This document shows, piece by piece, positions 19,664-31,134 of a DNA stretch of 64,000 nt (within the stretch, counting starts at the first letter, position 1; every line of letters starts with the position of its first letter). The stretch covers positions 124,001-188,000 of the forward strand of contig NZ_JXYP01000021.1 in assembly GCF_000964005.1 (NCBI RefSeq), given 5' to 3'. This DNA comes from Williamsia herbipolensis. Lineage in GTDB: Bacteria; Actinomycetota; Actinomycetes; Mycobacteriales; Mycobacteriaceae. Below the pieces are notes generated by a model. That model had not been told where the DNA came from, did no database searches, and saw nothing but the letters and a program-made list of their open reading frames with translations. A program made the position numbers and the translations under genes.

Positions 19664-21216
19664 GGTGTCTCTCCTCGCCTGCGCAGCGCTTCGACGATCT
19701 CGGGGCCCTGCATGGTGATGTCGCCGGCCCCCAGGGTCAACACCACGTCACCCGGCGCCGCGAGGTCGGCCACCAGTTCGGCGACCTGCGAGAGATCGGG
19801 CGCGAAGACGACCGGGACGGTGACGAGATGGGCGATGGTCCGCCCGCTGATGCCGTCGAGCGGTTGTTCGCGCGCGCCGTAGACGTCGAGGACCACGACC
19901 TGGTCGGCGATGTCGAGCGCCTCGGCGAACTCCGCGGCGAACGTGGCTGTGCGCGAGTAGAGATGGGGCTGGAACACCGCGACGACGCGGCCGGTTCCGG
20001 CGGCGGCGACCAGCTCGCGGGCCGCGGTCAGCACCACCCGCACCTCGGTCGGGTGGTGGGCGTAGTCGTCGTACACCGCGACGTCACCCACACGACCGCG
20101 CAGCTGGAACCGTCGGTGGACCCCGGTGAAGCTCTCCACCCCGGCGATCACGCCGTCGGTCGGCGCGCCCGCCGACACCGCCGCCGCGATCGCGCCGAGG
20201 GCGTTGAGCGCCATGTGGACTCCCGGGACACCGAGGGCCACCAGGTGTTCGGAGTCCTCCCCCCGGCCCGCCGTGCCGGAGGCGCGCGAGCCGCCCGTGC
20301 CGGAGGCGCGCGAGCCGCCCGTGCCGGAGGCGAGCATTCCTCGCAGGGTGATGGCGGCCTGTCCCCCGACGCCGTGGACGTTCCAGCTGCGCAGGACCGC
20401 CGCGTGGTCGACCTCCGGGACACGATCGGCGAAGGTGCCTGCGCCGTAACCGATCACCCGCACCCCACGATCGAGCAGGCGGTGCACACTGCGGGCGGCG
20501 AGGTCGACCGATCCCGGGTCGTCGAGGCAGACCACCACGACGCCACCGGGTTCGGTCCGTTCGAGGAACTCGTCGAACACCGCCACGTAGGCCTCGGTGG
20601 TCCCGAAGTGGTCGAGGTGGTCGGATTCGACGTTGGTGATGACGACCACGTCGGGTCGGTACTGCAGCAACGAGCCGTCGCTCTCGTCGGCCTCGGCCAC
20701 GAAGACGGCGCCGGTGCCGTGGTGGGCGTTGGTCCCGGATTCGTTGAGCTCGCCGCCGACGGCGAACGACGGGTCGAGCCCGCAGTGCTGCAACGCCACG
20801 ACCACCATCGACGTCGTGGAGGTCTTGCCGTGGGTGCCCGCGATCAGCGCGGTGCGGTAGCCCTCCATCAGGGTGGCGAGCACCGCGGGGCGCAGCGTCA
20901 CGGGGATACCCCGCCGATGTGCCTCCACCAGTTCGGGATTCGTCTTCGGGATCGCCGCGTGGGTGGTGACGACGACGGTGGGACCGCCGTCGAGCTGGTC
21001 GAGCGCCGAGGCGTCGTGGCCTATACGGACCATGGCCCCGCGGGTGCGCAGCGCCTTCACGCCACGGCCGTCCTTCGCGTCCGATCCCGACACCTGCGCG
21101 CCCCGGGCGAGGAGGATCCGCGCGAGTCCCGACATCCCGGCACCGCCGATACCCACCATGTGGACCCGGGCGAGTTCGGCGGGCAACGCGGGCACGGGCG
21201 GCGTCGGGGGCGTCAC
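19660..21216 (-). CDS. murC: UDP-N-acetylmuramate--L-alanine ligase MurC
   Basis: The cytoplasmic ATP-dependent ligase that adds L-Ala to UDP-MurNAc, 518 residues. Motifs are the N-terminal [17 protein letters not shown], the P-loop [22 protein letters not shown] and the C-terminal [10 protein letters not shown]. The GTG start at 21216 overlaps murG by 4 bases (GTGA). It carries an unusual insertion, [20 protein letters not shown], before the C-terminal domain. This is encoded by a 24-bp tandem repeat and lies in a loop that is normally short. All catalytic motifs are kept, so the protein should be active. Confidence 0.97.
   Translation of the reverse strand: MTPPTPPVPALPAELARVHMVGIGGAGMSGLARILLARGAQVSGSDAKDGRGVKALRTRGAMVRIGHDASALDQLDGGPTVVVTTHAAIPKTNPELVEAHRRGIPVTLRPAVLATLMEGYRTALIAGTHGKTSTTSMVVVALQHCGLDPSFAVGGELNESGTNAHHGTGAVFVAEADESDGSLLQYRPDVVVITNVESDHLDHFGTTEAYVAVFDEFLERTEPGGVVVVCLDDPGSVDLAARSVHRLLDRGVRVIGYGAGTFADRVPEVDHAAVLRSWNVHGVGGQAAITLRGMLASGTGGSRASGTGGSRASGTAGRGEDSEHLVALGVPGVHMALNALGAIAAAVSAGAPTDGVIAGVESFTGVHRRFQLRGRVGDVAVYDDYAHHPTEVRVVLTAARELVAAAGTGRVVAVFQPHLYSRTATFAAEFAEALDIADQVVVLDVYGAREQPLDGISGRTIAHLVTVPVVFAPDLSQVAELVADLAAPGDVVLTLGAGDITMQGPEIVEALRRRGETP
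20272..20335. repeat. 24-bp tandem repeat inside murC
   Basis: Two perfect copies of a 24-base unit (20272-20295 and 20296-20319) and a 16-base partial third copy (differing at its end). The unit is a multiple of three, so it encodes an in-frame eight-residue Ser-Arg-Ala-Ser-Gly-Thr-Gly-Gly repeat. Copy number could change without breaking the gene. Confidence 0.9.
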
Positions 21217-22346
21217 GACGACCCCCGCCGCGCCCGGGCGGCGTCGAGTCCTGCCTGTGCGACGGCGGCGGCCGCGTCGCGGTGCCCGACCTGACGGGCG
21301 CCCTGCGACATCACCGCAAGGCGGTCGGGGTCGCCGAGGAGACCGGGCACGGTGTCGGCGACCCACTGCGCGGTCAGGTCCGCGTCGTCGAGCAACACAC
21401 CGCCGCCGGCCTCGACGACGGGCAGCGCGTTCAGACGCTGCTCGCCGTTGCCGTGGGGCAACGGGACGTAGACGGCGGGCAGACCGGTGGCGGAGATCTC
21501 GGCGACGGTCATCGCGCCGGACCGGCAGATCACGAGATCGGCTGCGGCGTAGGCGAGATCCATGCGTTTGAGATAGCCGACCGAGACGTACGGGGGCGCC
21601 CCGGGCGGCGACGACGGTGCCACGGTGTTCTTCGGACCGTGCGCGTGCAGTACACCGATCCCGGCTCGACCGAGTGCGTCGGCGGAGTCGGCGACCGCCT
21701 CGTTGATGGTGCGCGCGCCCTGCGATCCACCGAAGGCGAGCAGGGTCGGCGCATCGGGGTCGAGTCCGAAGTAGTGACGGGCCTGGGCGCGGGTGGCGGC
21801 ACGGTCGAGGCTCGCCAGGGATCCACGCACGGGGATGCCGACCACCTCGGCGTCGAGGCCGGAGCCGTCGACGGCGGCGAGGACCCGGTCGGCGAAACGC
21901 GCACCGACCTTGTTGGCGATGCCTGCGCTGGCGTTCGCCTCGTGGATCACCACCGGGATCCGCGAGCGACGCAGGACGTGTCCCCGCGCGGCGAGGTACG
22001 CCGGCAGCGCCACGTACCCGCCGAAGCCGATGACCACGTCGGCGTCGACGGCGGCGAGGATGCGTCGGGTGGCGCGCACCGACGACCGCAGACGCAGCGG
22101 GACCGAGAACAGGTCGCGATTGACCTTCCGCGGCAGCGGGACCGGCGGGATCATCTCGAGGGTGTAGCCGCGGTCGGGCACGAGGGTGCGTTCCAGCCCA
22201 CGCGGTGTCCCCAGGGCGGTGATGCGTGCGTCGGGCTCGATCGCCCGGATCGCGTCGGCCACGGCCAGGGCCGGCTCGATGTGGCCGGCGGTGCCACCCC
22301 CGGCCACCACGACCGAGATCGGCCCGTCGCGGTCGGTGCGGCTCAC
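21213..22346 (-). CDS. murG: UDP-GlcNAc--lipid I N-acetylglucosaminyltransferase MurG
   Basis: The membrane-associated GT28 enzyme that converts lipid I to lipid II, 377 residues. The first glycine loop is [20 protein letters not shown], the second is [14 protein letters not shown], and the UDP-GlcNAc motif is [25 protein letters not shown] followed by GNGEQRLNA. The GTG at 22346 overlaps the ftsW stop by 4 bases; upstream in-frame sequence has the composition of an ftsW shadow. It is part of the tightly coupled murD-ftsW-murG-murC-ftsQ run. Confidence 0.97.
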   Translation of the reverse strand: MSRTDRDGPISVVVAGGGTAGHIEPALAVADAIRAIEPDARITALGTPRGLERTLVPDRGYTLEMIPPVPLPRKVNRDLFSVPLRLRSSVRATRRILAAVDADVVIGFGGYVALPAYLAARGHVLRRSRIPVVIHEANASAGIANKVGARFADRVLAAVDGSGLDAEVVGIPVRGSLASLDRAATRAQARHYFGLDPDAPTLLAFGGSQGARTINEAVADSADALGRAGIGVLHAHGPKNTVAPSSPPGAPPYVSVGYLKRMDLAYAAADLVICRSGAMTVAEISATGLPAVYVPLPHGNGEQRLNALPVVEAGGGVLLDDADLTAQWVADTVPGLLGDPDRLAVMSQGARQVGHRDAAAAVAQAGLDAARARRGSS

Positions 22347-24022
22347 CGGCGGTACCTCGGGCTCACGGTGCCGTCGTGACGCGAAGCGCGGGCCGTCGGC
22401 ATCGCCTCCGGGTAGGTGCGGTAGCGCACGCGCGGGGCCGAACGGCCCTGTCCCCCGGTGTCGTATCGGCGTGGACGTCCGGCGTCGTGGGCGTCGGCCC
22501 CGTACCACTCGGGGGCGTATCGGGTGCTCGGGTACTCCGCGCGTGCCCGGACGCTACGGCCCGACCGTGCGCCGCGGCGACCGGTGGGTTCGGGATGGGG
22601 TGCGGAGGCACCGAACCCGAAGTAGGCGGCCGGCCCGCGGCGGGCGGTGCGGCGGTCGGGGGGGCGGGGATCGGTCGCGGCGGTGCGGACTCGCGGGGGT
22701 GCGGTGCGCGACGGCAGACCCGACGGATCGGCCAGGCGGTCGCGGCGCGCGCGCCAGGCCTGGACGCGCGGTGCCGCGTACGACTCGGGTTGCGGCAGGC
22801 GCAGGAACCGGCCGATGCGTCCGTCACCTCCCGCGGCGAGCGCGGCGACGGCCTCGGGTTCGTGGCGCGCGGCGTTGGCGAGCAGGCCCAACATCACCAG
22901 GACGGTGAACGTCGACGTACCTCCGGCCGACAGCAGGGGCAGCTGGATACCGGTGACCGGGAGCAGGCCGATGACGTAGCCGATGTTGATCAGTGCCTGG
23001 GCGCTGATGAGCACGGTGATGGTCGCGGTCATCATCCGCAGGAAGGGGTCGACGGCCCGCAGTGCGATGCGCAGTCCGACGAAGGCCAGCAGGACGAACA
23101 GTCCGATGACCAGCAACCCGCCCAGCAGGCCCAGTTCCTCGCCGATGATCGCGAAGATGAAGTCGTTGTGGGCGTTGGGCAGATAGTTCCACTTCGCGCG
23201 GCTCTGCCCGAGACCCTGACCGAACAGTCCGCCGTTGGCGAGCGCGTACCGGGCCTGTCGCGCCTGGTATCCCGCACCCTGCGGGTCGTCGATGTTGCCC
23301 AGGAAGCTCTGCACGCGCTCGGAACGGTATCCCTCGACCATCGCGAGCACGATCGCCATGGCCGCGCCGGAGACCACGAAGATCGCGAAGACCTTGAGGT
23401 GCAGGCCGGCGAACCACAGCAGGGTGCCGACGATGATGGCGATGGTGATGGTCGTCGAGAGGTTGGGCTCGAGGATGATCAGCGTGCAGATGAGCATCGC
23501 GACCGGCACCAGCGGGACCAGCAACTCCTTGAGCGACGCGTGGTCACGCAACCGCGCGGAGAGCAGGTGGGCCCCCCACACGCAGAGGGCCAGCTTCACG
23601 AGTTCGGAGGGCTGGATCGAGAGGCCGCCGACCACGAACCAGCGCTGCGCGCCCTGGCTCTCGGTGCCGACGCCCGGGATGAGGACCAACGCGAGCAGCA
23701 GCGTGGTCACGAAGATCGACGGCACCGCGAGGCGACGCATGAACCGCACCGGGATGCGCAGTGCGACATAGAACAGCACCGTGCCGAGGATCGCGAACAC
23801 CACCTGGGTGGTGAACAGGCCGTAGGCCGAGCCGCTCTTGGAGTAACCCTCCACCGACGACGCCGAGAGGACCATCACCAGGCCGAACACGGTGAGGATC
23901 ACCGTGAGCGTCACGATCAGGTGGAACGACGCGAGCGGCCTGCGCAGGACGGCGTCGATGACGCCGCGCGGGCCGTCCCACCACGCTCCGGCGCGGCGTA
24001 CGCCGTCGGACGCGGCGGTCAT
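22343..24022 (-). CDS. ftsW: SEDS peptidoglycan glycosyltransferase FtsW
   Basis: The septal glycan polymerase, which works with PbpB. The protein has 559 residues and about ten membrane segments between residues 35 and 410. SEDS signatures include [47 protein letters not shown] and [10 protein letters not shown]. The cytoplasmic C-terminus is extended by about 150 residues, rich in Arg, Pro and Gly (for example [20 protein letters not shown]). A long tail of this kind is known to bind FtsZ in mycobacteria. The ATG overlaps murD by 4 bases. Confidence 0.97.
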   Translation of the reverse strand: MTAASDGVRRAGAWWDGPRGVIDAVLRRPLASFHLIVTLTVILTVFGLVMVLSASSVEGYSKSGSAYGLFTTQVVFAILGTVLFYVALRIPVRFMRRLAVPSIFVTTLLLALVLIPGVGTESQGAQRWFVVGGLSIQPSELVKLALCVWGAHLLSARLRDHASLKELLVPLVPVAMLICTLIILEPNLSTTITIAIIVGTLLWFAGLHLKVFAIFVVSGAAMAIVLAMVEGYRSERVQSFLGNIDDPQGAGYQARQARYALANGGLFGQGLGQSRAKWNYLPNAHNDFIFAIIGEELGLLGGLLVIGLFVLLAFVGLRIALRAVDPFLRMMTATITVLISAQALINIGYVIGLLPVTGIQLPLLSAGGTSTFTVLVMLGLLANAARHEPEAVAALAAGGDGRIGRFLRLPQPESYAAPRVQAWRARRDRLADPSGLPSRTAPPRVRTAATDPRPPDRRTARRGPAAYFGFGASAPHPEPTGRRGARSGRSVRARAEYPSTRYAPEWYGADAHDAGRPRRYDTGGQGRSAPRVRYRTYPEAMPTARASRHDGTVSPRYRR

Positions 24023-25647
24023 CGGCGTACCGACGAGTCGCTCGGGCCCGCCGGGGTGGCACCGATCGCGACGGCGGCCCGCGCGAAGGAGTCACCGCGC
24101 ACCCCGTAGCCGGCGAACATGTCGAGGGAGGCCGCGGCCGGGGCGAGCAACACGGCATCGGGCCGGCCACCGGCGGCGCGGTCGGACTCGATCATCGACC
24201 AGGCCGCGACGAGAGCCGCATCCATCACGCGGTCGGCCGCGGGCGCCTCGTCGCTGCGTCGCGTGTCGGCCTCGTGGGCCGAGCGGGCGGCGGCACGGGC
24301 GGCCTCGACGCCGTCGGACGGGGCGGTCGCGAGGCCGTCGACGGCGGGTGGCGCGAGCGGCGTGGCTGTCACCCGGCCATCGTCCCCTGTGAACAGTGTG
24401 ACTGTTGGGATTGCAGGGGCGTGTCGCGCAATCGCCGACGCCACCAGCTCGCGGTCGGTACCGATCGCCACCACACCGGCCAGTCGATCGGCCGTCGCGG
24501 CGAACAGATCGTCGACCGCGGCACCCTTCAGCAGTCCGCCGGCCACCAGGACCACACGCTCGTGCGCGTCGATCGACGCGTGCGCCGCGTGGGGGTTCGT
24601 CGCCTTCGAGTCGTCGACGAACGCCACCCCGTCGAGCGTGGCGACGGTCTCACCCCGGTGACGGCCCGGGACGAAACCGGCGAGCCCGACCGCGACGGCA
24701 TCGATGTCGACGCCCACGGCCAGACACAGCGCTGCGGCCGCGGCGGCGTCGACGATCCCCGACGGACCGGCCGGGCGGATGTCGTCGATGGGCAGGATGG
24801 TGCGCGGCGACTCCCCCGGCGCGGTGAACGCGCGGTCGGTGAGGACACCGGCCTCGACACCGATGTCGTCGCCGATCGGAGCGCCGACGCGCACGCCGAT
24901 CGTGCGGGCGCCCGGCGTCGTGGCCGACAGTGCGCCCGCGACGGGGTCGTCGGCGCCGACCACCGCGATCGGTCCGCGCAGGGCGCCGACCTTCGCCGTG
25001 ACGTAGGCATCCATCGAGCCGTGCCAGTCGAGGTGGTCCTCGGCGATGTTGAGCACGACACCGGCGTCGGGGACCACCGACGGCGCCCAGTGCAACTGGA
25101 ACGACGACATCTCGACGGCCAGGATCTCGACCCGCGGTGTGCGGGTGAGGGCGTCGAGCACCGGCAACCCGATGTTGCCGCAGGCGGCCACCGTGTGCGG
25201 CGACGCCTCGACGATGGCCTCGACCATCGAGGTGGTGGTGGTCTTGCCGTTGGTCCCGGTGATGACCACCCAGGTCCGTCGTGGGCCGAGGAGTCCGGAT
25301 GCGTCCACGCGCCAGGCGAGTTCGACCTCACCCCAGATAGGTATCCGCGCGGCGCGAGCGGCGAGCACCAGCGGCGAGTCGGGCCGGAACCCCGGTGACA
25401 CGACCAGGAGGTCGGCCCGCAGGTCGGCGACCGCGGCGTCGACGCTCACCACCGCGACACCGGCGTCGGCGAGGGCCGCACCTGACGCGGGTCGGCCGTC
25501 GGCGACGGTCACCACCGCGCCGTGTGCGGCGAGGAACCGGGCGGCCGACGCGCCCGCGGTCCCGGCTCCGGCGACGACGACGCGCAGACCGGGGAGATCG
25601 GGCAGCGTCGCGGGAGCAGCGGCGCCTCCTCGGCTCACCTCACCCAC
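24019..25647 (-). CDS. murD: UDP-N-acetylmuramoylalanine--D-glutamate ligase MurD
   Basis: The ligase that adds D-Glu to UDP-MurNAc-L-Ala, 542 residues. N-terminal Rossmann domain [22 protein letters not shown]-loop [16 protein letters not shown], then [14 protein letters not shown] and [17 protein letters not shown]. It is longer than the usual 450 residues because of an Ala/Asp-rich stretch of about 70 residues between about 430 and 500 (for example [20 protein letters not shown]). That stretch lies near the C-terminal domain and may be a flexible insertion. The GTG start overlaps mraY by 8 bases (GTGGGTGA). Confidence 0.96.
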   Translation of the reverse strand: MGEVSRGGAAAPATLPDLPGLRVVVAGAGTAGASAARFLAAHGAVVTVADGRPASGAALADAGVAVVSVDAAVADLRADLLVVSPGFRPDSPLVLAARAARIPIWGEVELAWRVDASGLLGPRRTWVVITGTNGKTTTTSMVEAIVEASPHTVAACGNIGLPVLDALTRTPRVEILAVEMSSFQLHWAPSVVPDAGVVLNIAEDHLDWHGSMDAYVTAKVGALRGPIAVVGADDPVAGALSATTPGARTIGVRVGAPIGDDIGVEAGVLTDRAFTAPGESPRTILPIDDIRPAGPSGIVDAAAAAALCLAVGVDIDAVAVGLAGFVPGRHRGETVATLDGVAFVDDSKATNPHAAHASIDAHERVVLVAGGLLKGAAVDDLFAATADRLAGVVAIGTDRELVASAIARHAPAIPTVTLFTGDDGRVTATPLAPPAVDGLATAPSDGVEAARAAARSAHEADTRRSDEAPAADRVMDAALVAAWSMIESDRAAGGRPDAVLLAPAAASLDMFAGYGVRGDSFARAAVAIGATPAGPSDSSVRR

Positions 25648-26737
25648 CGTTGGACGTCAGGAACTCGCTGTAGAAGAGCGACAGGCCCAGCGCGCACGCG
25701 ATCGCGGTCAGCAGCCAGAACCGGATGATGACCGTGGTCTCCGCCCAGCCACCGAGCTCGAAGTGGTGGTGGAAGGGCGCCATGCGGAACACCCGTCGCC
25801 CGGTGGTGCGGAAGAACGCGATCTGCATGACCACCGAGACGATCTCGGCGACGAAGAGCGCGCCGACCACGACCATGAGCAGCTCGGTGCGGGTGGTGAT
25901 CGACAGCCCCGCGAGCATGCCACCCAGCGCCAGCGAGCCGGTGTCACCCATGAAGATCTTCGCCGGTGCGGCGTTCCACCACAGGAAGCCCAGGCACGCG
26001 CCACCACCGGCCACCGCGATCAGCGCGAGGTCGAGGGGGTCGCGCACGTTGTAACAGCCCGCGCTGACCTCCGTGCCCGCCTTGGGGCCACCCGAGCATG
26101 CGTTGCGGTACTGCCAGAAGGTGACGAGCACGTACGAGCCGAGGACCATCGCCATCGAACCGGCGGCCAGGCCGTCGAGACCGTCGGTGAAGTTGACCGC
26201 GTTCGACCACGCGGCGACGACGAGCCAGCAGAAGATGACGAAGGCGACCGAGCCGAGGGTGACCGCGTTGATGTCGCGGACGTACGACAGCTTCACGCTC
26301 GCCGGCGCGTCACCGTTGCCGTTGCGGAACTGCAGGGCCAGCACGCCGAACAGCAGGGCGGCGACGAGCTGCCCGACCGATTTGGCGGTCTTGTTGAGGC
26401 CGAGGTTGCGTTGCTTGCGGATCTTGATGAAGTCGTCGAGGAACCCGACGCCGCCGAGGACGGTCGCGAGCGAGAGCACCAGGATCCCCGAGGCACTCGG
26501 ACCCTGACCGCCGTTGATGAGACCGGTGAGGTGCGACGCCCAGTAGCCCGCCCACAGGGCGGCGATGATGGCGACGCCACCCATCGACGGGGTGCCGCGC
26601 TTGGTCTGGTGGCTCTGGGGACCCTCGACGCGGATCTCCTGCCCGAAACCCTGGCGCGAGAACACCCGGATGAGCACCGGGGTCAGCAGGATCGACACCG
26701 CGAGCGCGACCGCGCCCGCTATCAGGATCTGCGTCAC
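25640..26737 (-). CDS. mraY: Phospho-N-acetylmuramoyl-pentapeptide transferase MraY (MurX)
   Basis: The integral membrane enzyme that forms lipid I on decaprenyl phosphate, 365 residues with ten expected membrane helices. Motifs are [16 protein letters not shown], the aspartate-rich [25 protein letters not shown] and the C-terminal [19 protein letters not shown]. The GTG start at 26737 gives a normal family length. An upstream ATG would add 36 residues with no family match. A 52-base gap separates it from the truncated murF. Confidence 0.97.
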   Translation of the reverse strand: MTQILIAGAVALAVSILLTPVLIRVFSRQGFGQEIRVEGPQSHQTKRGTPSMGGVAIIAALWAGYWASHLTGLINGGQGPSASGILVLSLATVLGGVGFLDDFIKIRKQRNLGLNKTAKSVGQLVAALLFGVLALQFRNGNGDAPASVKLSYVRDINAVTLGSVAFVIFCWLVVAAWSNAVNFTDGLDGLAAGSMAMVLGSYVLVTFWQYRNACSGGPKAGTEVSAGCYNVRDPLDLALIAVAGGGACLGFLWWNAAPAKIFMGDTGSLALGGMLAGLSITTRTELLMVVVGALFVAEIVSVVMQIAFFRTTGRRVFRMAPFHHHFELGGWAETTVIIRFWLLTAIACALGLSLFYSEFLTSNGG

Positions 26738-26789
26738 CTTCTCGTCTCCGTCCGGGGTCGTCTCGAGGGCAGTGTCTCGGGTGGGTGGG

Positions 26790-27302
26790 TCAGCGTTCGG
26801 TCCCGTCCGGGGACTCCACGAGTGTGGCCACACACCGTTGGTCATCCAACAGGTTGCGCGTGACCGCCGACAAATCGGATCCGTCGCCCGCGACGAGCAC
26901 CACGTCGCCGTCGCCGATCTCGGCCACCAGCATCTCCACCGCGGCGTCGGCGTCGGCGACCATCCGCGCCTCGTCGCCCCACGAACCCTCCATCACCGCT
27001 CCCTGATGCAGCGCGCGCACGACACGGGTCTCACCCACCGCGATCACGATGTCGACGGCGAGTCGCACGGCCAGCCGACCCACCCGATCGTGGGCGACGG
27101 CACGGTCGTTGTCGGGTTCGGGGCCGTTCCATTCCCCGAGCACGGCCCAGCTGCGACCGCCGCCCGCGTCGCGGCCTCCCTCGCGGGCGGTCTGCACCAG
27201 CGTCCGCAGCGCGTCGCGCACGCGGTTCGTCGCCTCGTCGGTGCCCGACACCGCCGTCGTCGGGGCGCCGGCGAGGTCGATCACGCGGATGTGGGGGGTC
27301 AT
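26790..27302 (-). CDS. MurF C-terminal-domain remnant at the murF locus (truncated, degenerate)
   Basis: The position between murE and mraY should hold murF, a ligase of about 500 residues. Here only 170 residues are encoded. They match the MurF C-terminal domain in order: [11 protein letters not shown] aligns with the usual VLGEM, then [34 protein letters not shown] and [18 protein letters not shown]. The N-terminal substrate domain and the central ATPase domain (GxxGKT/S) are absent. The usual DDAYNANPDSM motif has become [14 protein letters not shown] and the usual lysine after DVVLV is gone. The ATG overlaps murE by 4 bases, so the gene has a clean, coupled start and no frameshift. It cannot be an active ligase. 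A full MurF must be encoded elsewhere, or a deletion or assembly error has occurred here. Confidence 0.85.
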   Translation of the reverse strand: MTPHIRVIDLAGAPTTAVSGTDEATNRVRDALRTLVQTAREGGRDAGGGRSWAVLGEWNGPEPDNDRAVAHDRVGRLAVRLAVDIVIAVGETRVVRALHQGAVMEGSWGDEARMVADADAAVEMLVAEIGDGDVVLVAGDGSDLSAVTRNLLDDQRCVATLVESPDGTER

Positions 27303-28924
27303 GTCGTCTCCTGACGGTCGGCGAGGGCCCGCCGCACCACGTCGCGGTCGTCGAAGGGGTGCTTCACGCCGGCGATCTCCTGCCCGCTCTCGTGGCCCTT
27401 GCCCGCGACGAGGACGGTGTCGCCGGCCCGCGCCCACGCGACCGCGTGGGCGATCGCGGCCGCTCGGTCACCGATCTCGACGATCGGCTCCGATCCGGTC
27501 GGTCGCTCGCCCCGCGCCACCTTCTCTGCGCCGGCTCGCACCTCGGCGCGGATGGCGGCGGGGTCCTCGTCGCGGGGGTTGTCGTCGGTCACGATCACCA
27601 GGTGGGCGCCCCGGGCCGCGGCCTCCCCCATCAGCGGACGTTTGCCTGTGTCGCGGTTGCCGCCGGCACCGACCACGACCGCGAGTCGACCGCTGGTCTG
27701 TCCCCGCAGGGTCGCGATGACCGCCTCGACGGCGGCGGGCTTGTGGGCGTAGTCGACGACAGCGAGGAAGTCCTGGCCCTCGTCGACCAGCTCGACACGA
27801 CCCGGGACCGCGACCCCGGCGATGCCCGCGACGGCGTCGGTGATCGACACCCCGGCGGCGTCGGCGATGGCCAGCGCGATCAGGGCGTTGGCGACGTTGT
27901 ACCGACCGGGAAGGGGCACCCGCAGGGTGTGTGGTGTGCCCTGGGGGTCGCGGACGGTGACGACCTGCGACCCGTCGTCGCGCAGCCGGGACGGTCCGGC
28001 GTACCAGTCGGCCGAGCTGTGGCGTGTCGACACGGTGACCACGCCGTGACCGACGATCTCCGACATCCTGGCACCCCACTCGTCGTCGACGCAGACGACC
28101 GATCGGTGGGCGTGCTCGGGCGAATCAGGCCGGAACAGACGAGCTTTCGCCTCGAAGTAGTCGACCATCGTGGGGTGGAAGTCGAGGTGGTCCTGCGAGA
28201 GATTCGTGAAACCGCCGATGGCGAAGGAACTCCCGCGGACCCGGCCGAGCTCGAGGGCGTGGCTCGACACCTCCATCACCACGGTGTCGACACCCTGTTC
28301 GCACATCGCGGCGAGCATCCCCTGCAGCGCGGGCGCCTCGGGGGTGGTGAGCGAACTGTCCTGGCGCACACCGGCGACGCGTGTCTCGACGGTGCCGATG
28401 AGTCCCACGGTCTGACCCGCGGCCATCAGGGCGGCCTCGGTGAGATAGCTCGAGGTGGTCTTGCCGGAGGTCCCGGTGATACCGATCAGACGCAGTCGCA
28501 GCGACGGGTTCCCGTACACGCGGGCGCTGAGGTCACCGAGGACGCTGCGCGGATCGGGATGGACGAGCAGTACGAACGACGGCGTCGGCGTGTCCGCGGC
28601 GGCCATCGCCTCGGTGACGAGCGCGGCACCGGCGGAGTCGGTGAGCACGGCCGCGGCGCCTGCGGAGATGGCCTGGGCGGCGAACTGCGCTCCGTGGGCG
28701 CGCGCGCCGGGCAGGGCCGCGAACAGATCTCCCGGGCGGGTGTCCTGTGCACGCAGGGTCACTCCGGTGACGCCGACGTCCGGTGACGCCGACCCGACGA
28801 GATCGATACGGGCGCCCGACGCGGCGGCCAGCGTGTCGACCCCGCAGGGTTCCACCCGGCCCGGTCGGGTCGGGTCGGCGGGCGCCGGGATCGGTTGCGG
28901 GTGTCGCGTCCCCGATTCGGTCAT
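27299..28924 (-). CDS. murE: UDP-MurNAc-L-Ala-D-Glu--meso-diaminopimelate ligase MurE
   Basis: The ligase that adds the third peptide residue, 541 residues. All three domains are present: N-terminal [20 protein letters not shown] and [13 protein letters not shown]-loop [29 protein letters not shown] and the C-terminal [18 protein letters not shown]. The specificity motif DNPR ([11 protein letters not shown]) marks meso-diaminopimelate as substrate, as expected for a mycolic-acid bacterium. The ATG at 28924 is followed by a Pro-rich 30-residue extension. The gene ends complete, right at the start of the murF remnant. Confidence 0.97.
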   Translation of the reverse strand: MTESGTRHPQPIPAPADPTRPGRVEPCGVDTLAAASGARIDLVGSASPDVGVTGVTLRAQDTRPGDLFAALPGARAHGAQFAAQAISAGAAAVLTDSAGAALVTEAMAAADTPTPSFVLLVHPDPRSVLGDLSARVYGNPSLRLRLIGITGTSGKTTSSYLTEAALMAAGQTVGLIGTVETRVAGVRQDSSLTTPEAPALQGMLAAMCEQGVDTVVMEVSSHALELGRVRGSSFAIGGFTNLSQDHLDFHPTMVDYFEAKARLFRPDSPEHAHRSVVCVDDEWGARMSEIVGHGVVTVSTRHSSADWYAGPSRLRDDGSQVVTVRDPQGTPHTLRVPLPGRYNVANALIALAIADAAGVSITDAVAGIAGVAVPGRVELVDEGQDFLAVVDYAHKPAAVEAVIATLRGQTSGRLAVVVGAGGNRDTGKRPLMGEAAARGAHLVIVTDDNPRDEDPAAIRAEVRAGAEKVARGERPTGSEPIVEIGDRAAAIAHAVAWARAGDTVLVAGKGHESGQEIAGVKHPFDDRDVVRRALADRQETT

Positions 28925-29061
28925 CGCGCACCCCTCTCGTTCGCCTCGTTCGCGGCGGGCGTCCCCGCACGAGTCCTGCTGTTCGGTCGAGCGACCGCCC
29001 GGCAGATCACCCTACGCGGCGTCGGTCCGGGTCCGGATCGTCGGCGACGGCGCGCCGGAGG

Positions 29062-30996
29062 TCAGACCGCCTGCAGGATCATCTTCGGTGTCGGGCTCGT
29101 CGAGAGCGGGACGCGGTCGCGCTGCAGCATCCACGCGGCGATGCTCTCGAACAGCGGTGCGGCCGACTGGCCACCCGATCCGTCGGTGCTCCGGGTCGGG
29201 CGGTCGAGCATGATGCCGACGACGAAGCGCGGGTTGTCGGCGGGCGTGATGCCCGCGAAGGTGATGTTGTAGTTCGAGTTGGAGTAACACCCGCAGTTGG
29301 GGTCCACCTGCTGTGCGGTACCCGTCTTCGCGCTGACCTGATATCCCGGTACCGCACCCTTCGATCCGGTGCCCTGCTGTTCACCGGTCGGATCCGACTG
29401 CACGATGGCACGGAACATGTTGCGCACGGTGGTCGCCGTCTGCGGGCTGACCACGCGCACACCCGCCGGCGGATCGGCGGCGTCGTCGCCGGTGGACTTG
29501 ATGATCCGCGGGGCGACACGCAGCCCGTCGTTGGCGATCGTCTGGTACATGCTCGTCATCTGCAGCAGCGTCATCGAGAGGCCCTGTCCGATGGGGAGGT
29601 TGGCGAACGTACCCCCCGACCACTGGCTCCGGGCGGGAACGTCGCCCGCGCTCTCGCCGGGCAGGCCGACCTGCGTCCGCTGGCCGAGACCGAAGCGCTG
29701 CAACATGTTCGCGAACCGGTCCTGACCGACCTGCTTGGCCAGCATCAGCGTCCCGACGTTCGAGGACTTCCCGAAGATGCCGGTGGTGGTGTACGGCGCG
29801 ACGCCGTGCACCCACGCGTCGCGCACGGTCACCCCGGCGAGATCGATGCTGCCCGGCACCTGGTGCACCTGCGTGGGATCGGTCAACCCGTATTCGATGG
29901 CCGCCGAAGCGGTCACGAGCTTGTTCACCGAACCCGGTTCGAACGGCGACGTCACCGGCAGGTCGCCCAACTGGGCGCTGCCCTGTTCGGCCAGCGGCTT
30001 CGCGGGGTTGAAGGTGTTGTCGTTGGCCATCGCGATCACCTCGCCGGTCTTGGCGTCGAGCACCACCGCCGAGGCGTTGCGGGCACCGGAGAGCTCCTTG
30101 GCCTTCTGCACCTGGTTCTGCACGAACCACTGCACGTCGGAGTCGATGGTCAGCTCGACGGTCTTGCCGTTCTCGGCCGGGTGCACGTTGCGGGTGCTGC
30201 CGGGGATCACCGCACCGTCGGAGCCGCGGTCATAGGTCTGTGAACCGTCGGTGCCCGCGAGCGCCGAGTCCATCGACGACTCCAGGCCGATCAGCCCGTT
30301 GCCGTCGAAGTCGACGTCGCCCACGATGTTCGCGGCGAGCGGGCCCCCGGGGTAGAGACGGATGTCCTGCCGTTCGGCACCGACCTCCGGGAACTCGTCG
30401 GTGATCTTTCCCGCCACCTCGGGGCTGACCGACCGCGCGAGGTAGACGAAGGGCTCGGAGCTGGCCAACTGCTGCTGGAGCGACTCCTGCGACACCGCGC
30501 CGCCGAGGAGATCGTGGACCCGGGAGGCGATCTGGCGGATCCGGGTCGCCGAGTCCGGCACCGACGGATCCTTGGCGTGGGCGGCGTCGATCGCCGCGCG
30601 CTCACGTACCGGCTGGAAGGTGAGGGCTCGCGCCTCGTCGGTGTAGGCGATGGGCTTGCCGTTGCGGTCGACGATGGCGCCCCGCTTGGCGGGCAACGTC
30701 TCGACCACGGCGCGCTGGTCGGCGGCCTGCGCCGACAGCGACGACGACTCGACCGTCTGCAACATCAACAGCTTTCCGGCAACCAACGCGACGGCGAGAC
30801 CCATCACCAATGCACCGAGACGCGTTCGCGTGATGAACTGCCGCGCCCCGTCGCCGCGCGCGGTGACGCCGGCGTCGTCGCGGATACCCGCCGAGTACGC
30901 GCGGCGGGGCCGTGCCCGTGAGTCGGCACGGTTGGCCGCTCCGGACGCCGACTTGCGCGCGGCCGCCGGTGGTCGTCGTCGCTTGTCGGCGCTCAT
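29062..30996 (-). CDS. pbpB: Penicillin-binding protein PbpB / FtsI (class B, septal transpeptidase)
   Basis: A 644-residue class B PBP. A basic cytoplasmic N-terminus is followed by one membrane helix at about 57-78, the dimerisation domain starting RGAIVDRNGKPIAYT, and the transpeptidase domain. Active-site motifs are SVNK (Ser356, Lys359), SSN (411-413) and KTG (557-559). It cross-links septal peptidoglycan with FtsW. It follows the ftsL-like gene after 138 bases and is followed by a 137-base gap before murE. No PASTA domain is seen. Confidence 0.97.
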   Translation of the reverse strand: MSADKRRRPPAAARKSASGAANRADSRARPRRAYSAGIRDDAGVTARGDGARQFITRTRLGALVMGLAVALVAGKLLMLQTVESSSLSAQAADQRAVVETLPAKRGAIVDRNGKPIAYTDEARALTFQPVRERAAIDAAHAKDPSVPDSATRIRQIASRVHDLLGGAVSQESLQQQLASSEPFVYLARSVSPEVAGKITDEFPEVGAERQDIRLYPGGPLAANIVGDVDFDGNGLIGLESSMDSALAGTDGSQTYDRGSDGAVIPGSTRNVHPAENGKTVELTIDSDVQWFVQNQVQKAKELSGARNASAVVLDAKTGEVIAMANDNTFNPAKPLAEQGSAQLGDLPVTSPFEPGSVNKLVTASAAIEYGLTDPTQVHQVPGSIDLAGVTVRDAWVHGVAPYTTTGIFGKSSNVGTLMLAKQVGQDRFANMLQRFGLGQRTQVGLPGESAGDVPARSQWSGGTFANLPIGQGLSMTLLQMTSMYQTIANDGLRVAPRIIKSTGDDAADPPAGVRVVSPQTATTVRNMFRAIVQSDPTGEQQGTGSKGAVPGYQVSAKTGTAQQVDPNCGCYSNSNYNITFAGITPADNPRFVVGIMLDRPTRSTDGSGGQSAAPLFESIAAWMLQRDRVPLSTSPTPKMILQAV

Positions 30997-31134
30997 CGGC
31001 GACCGCGATCACTCGACGCGAGCACACCGGGACATGGCGCGTCGTCGACGCACATGCGAGAAGCTGACATGACCCAATTCTCCACTGTGTGAACGATTTC
31101 GGCCCGCATCACCATCGGCGTGGCGTGGTCGCGA

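Noticed and set aside
22226-24109. A 627-codon plus-strand frame opposite ftsW and part of murG
   Set aside because: Gln/Glu/Asp/Arg-rich shadow of ftsW; no domain is visible.
26790-27437. Using the upstream ATG at 27437 to lengthen the murF remnant
   Set aside because: The extra 45 residues are Arg/Pro-rich and lie fully inside the murE C-terminal coding region; the ATGA overlap at 27302 is the natural start.
27299-28924. Possible frameshift hiding the missing MurF domains
   Set aside because: The sequence immediately upstream of the remnant is intact murE coding sequence to its normal C-terminus, so there is no room for a shifted MurF segment.
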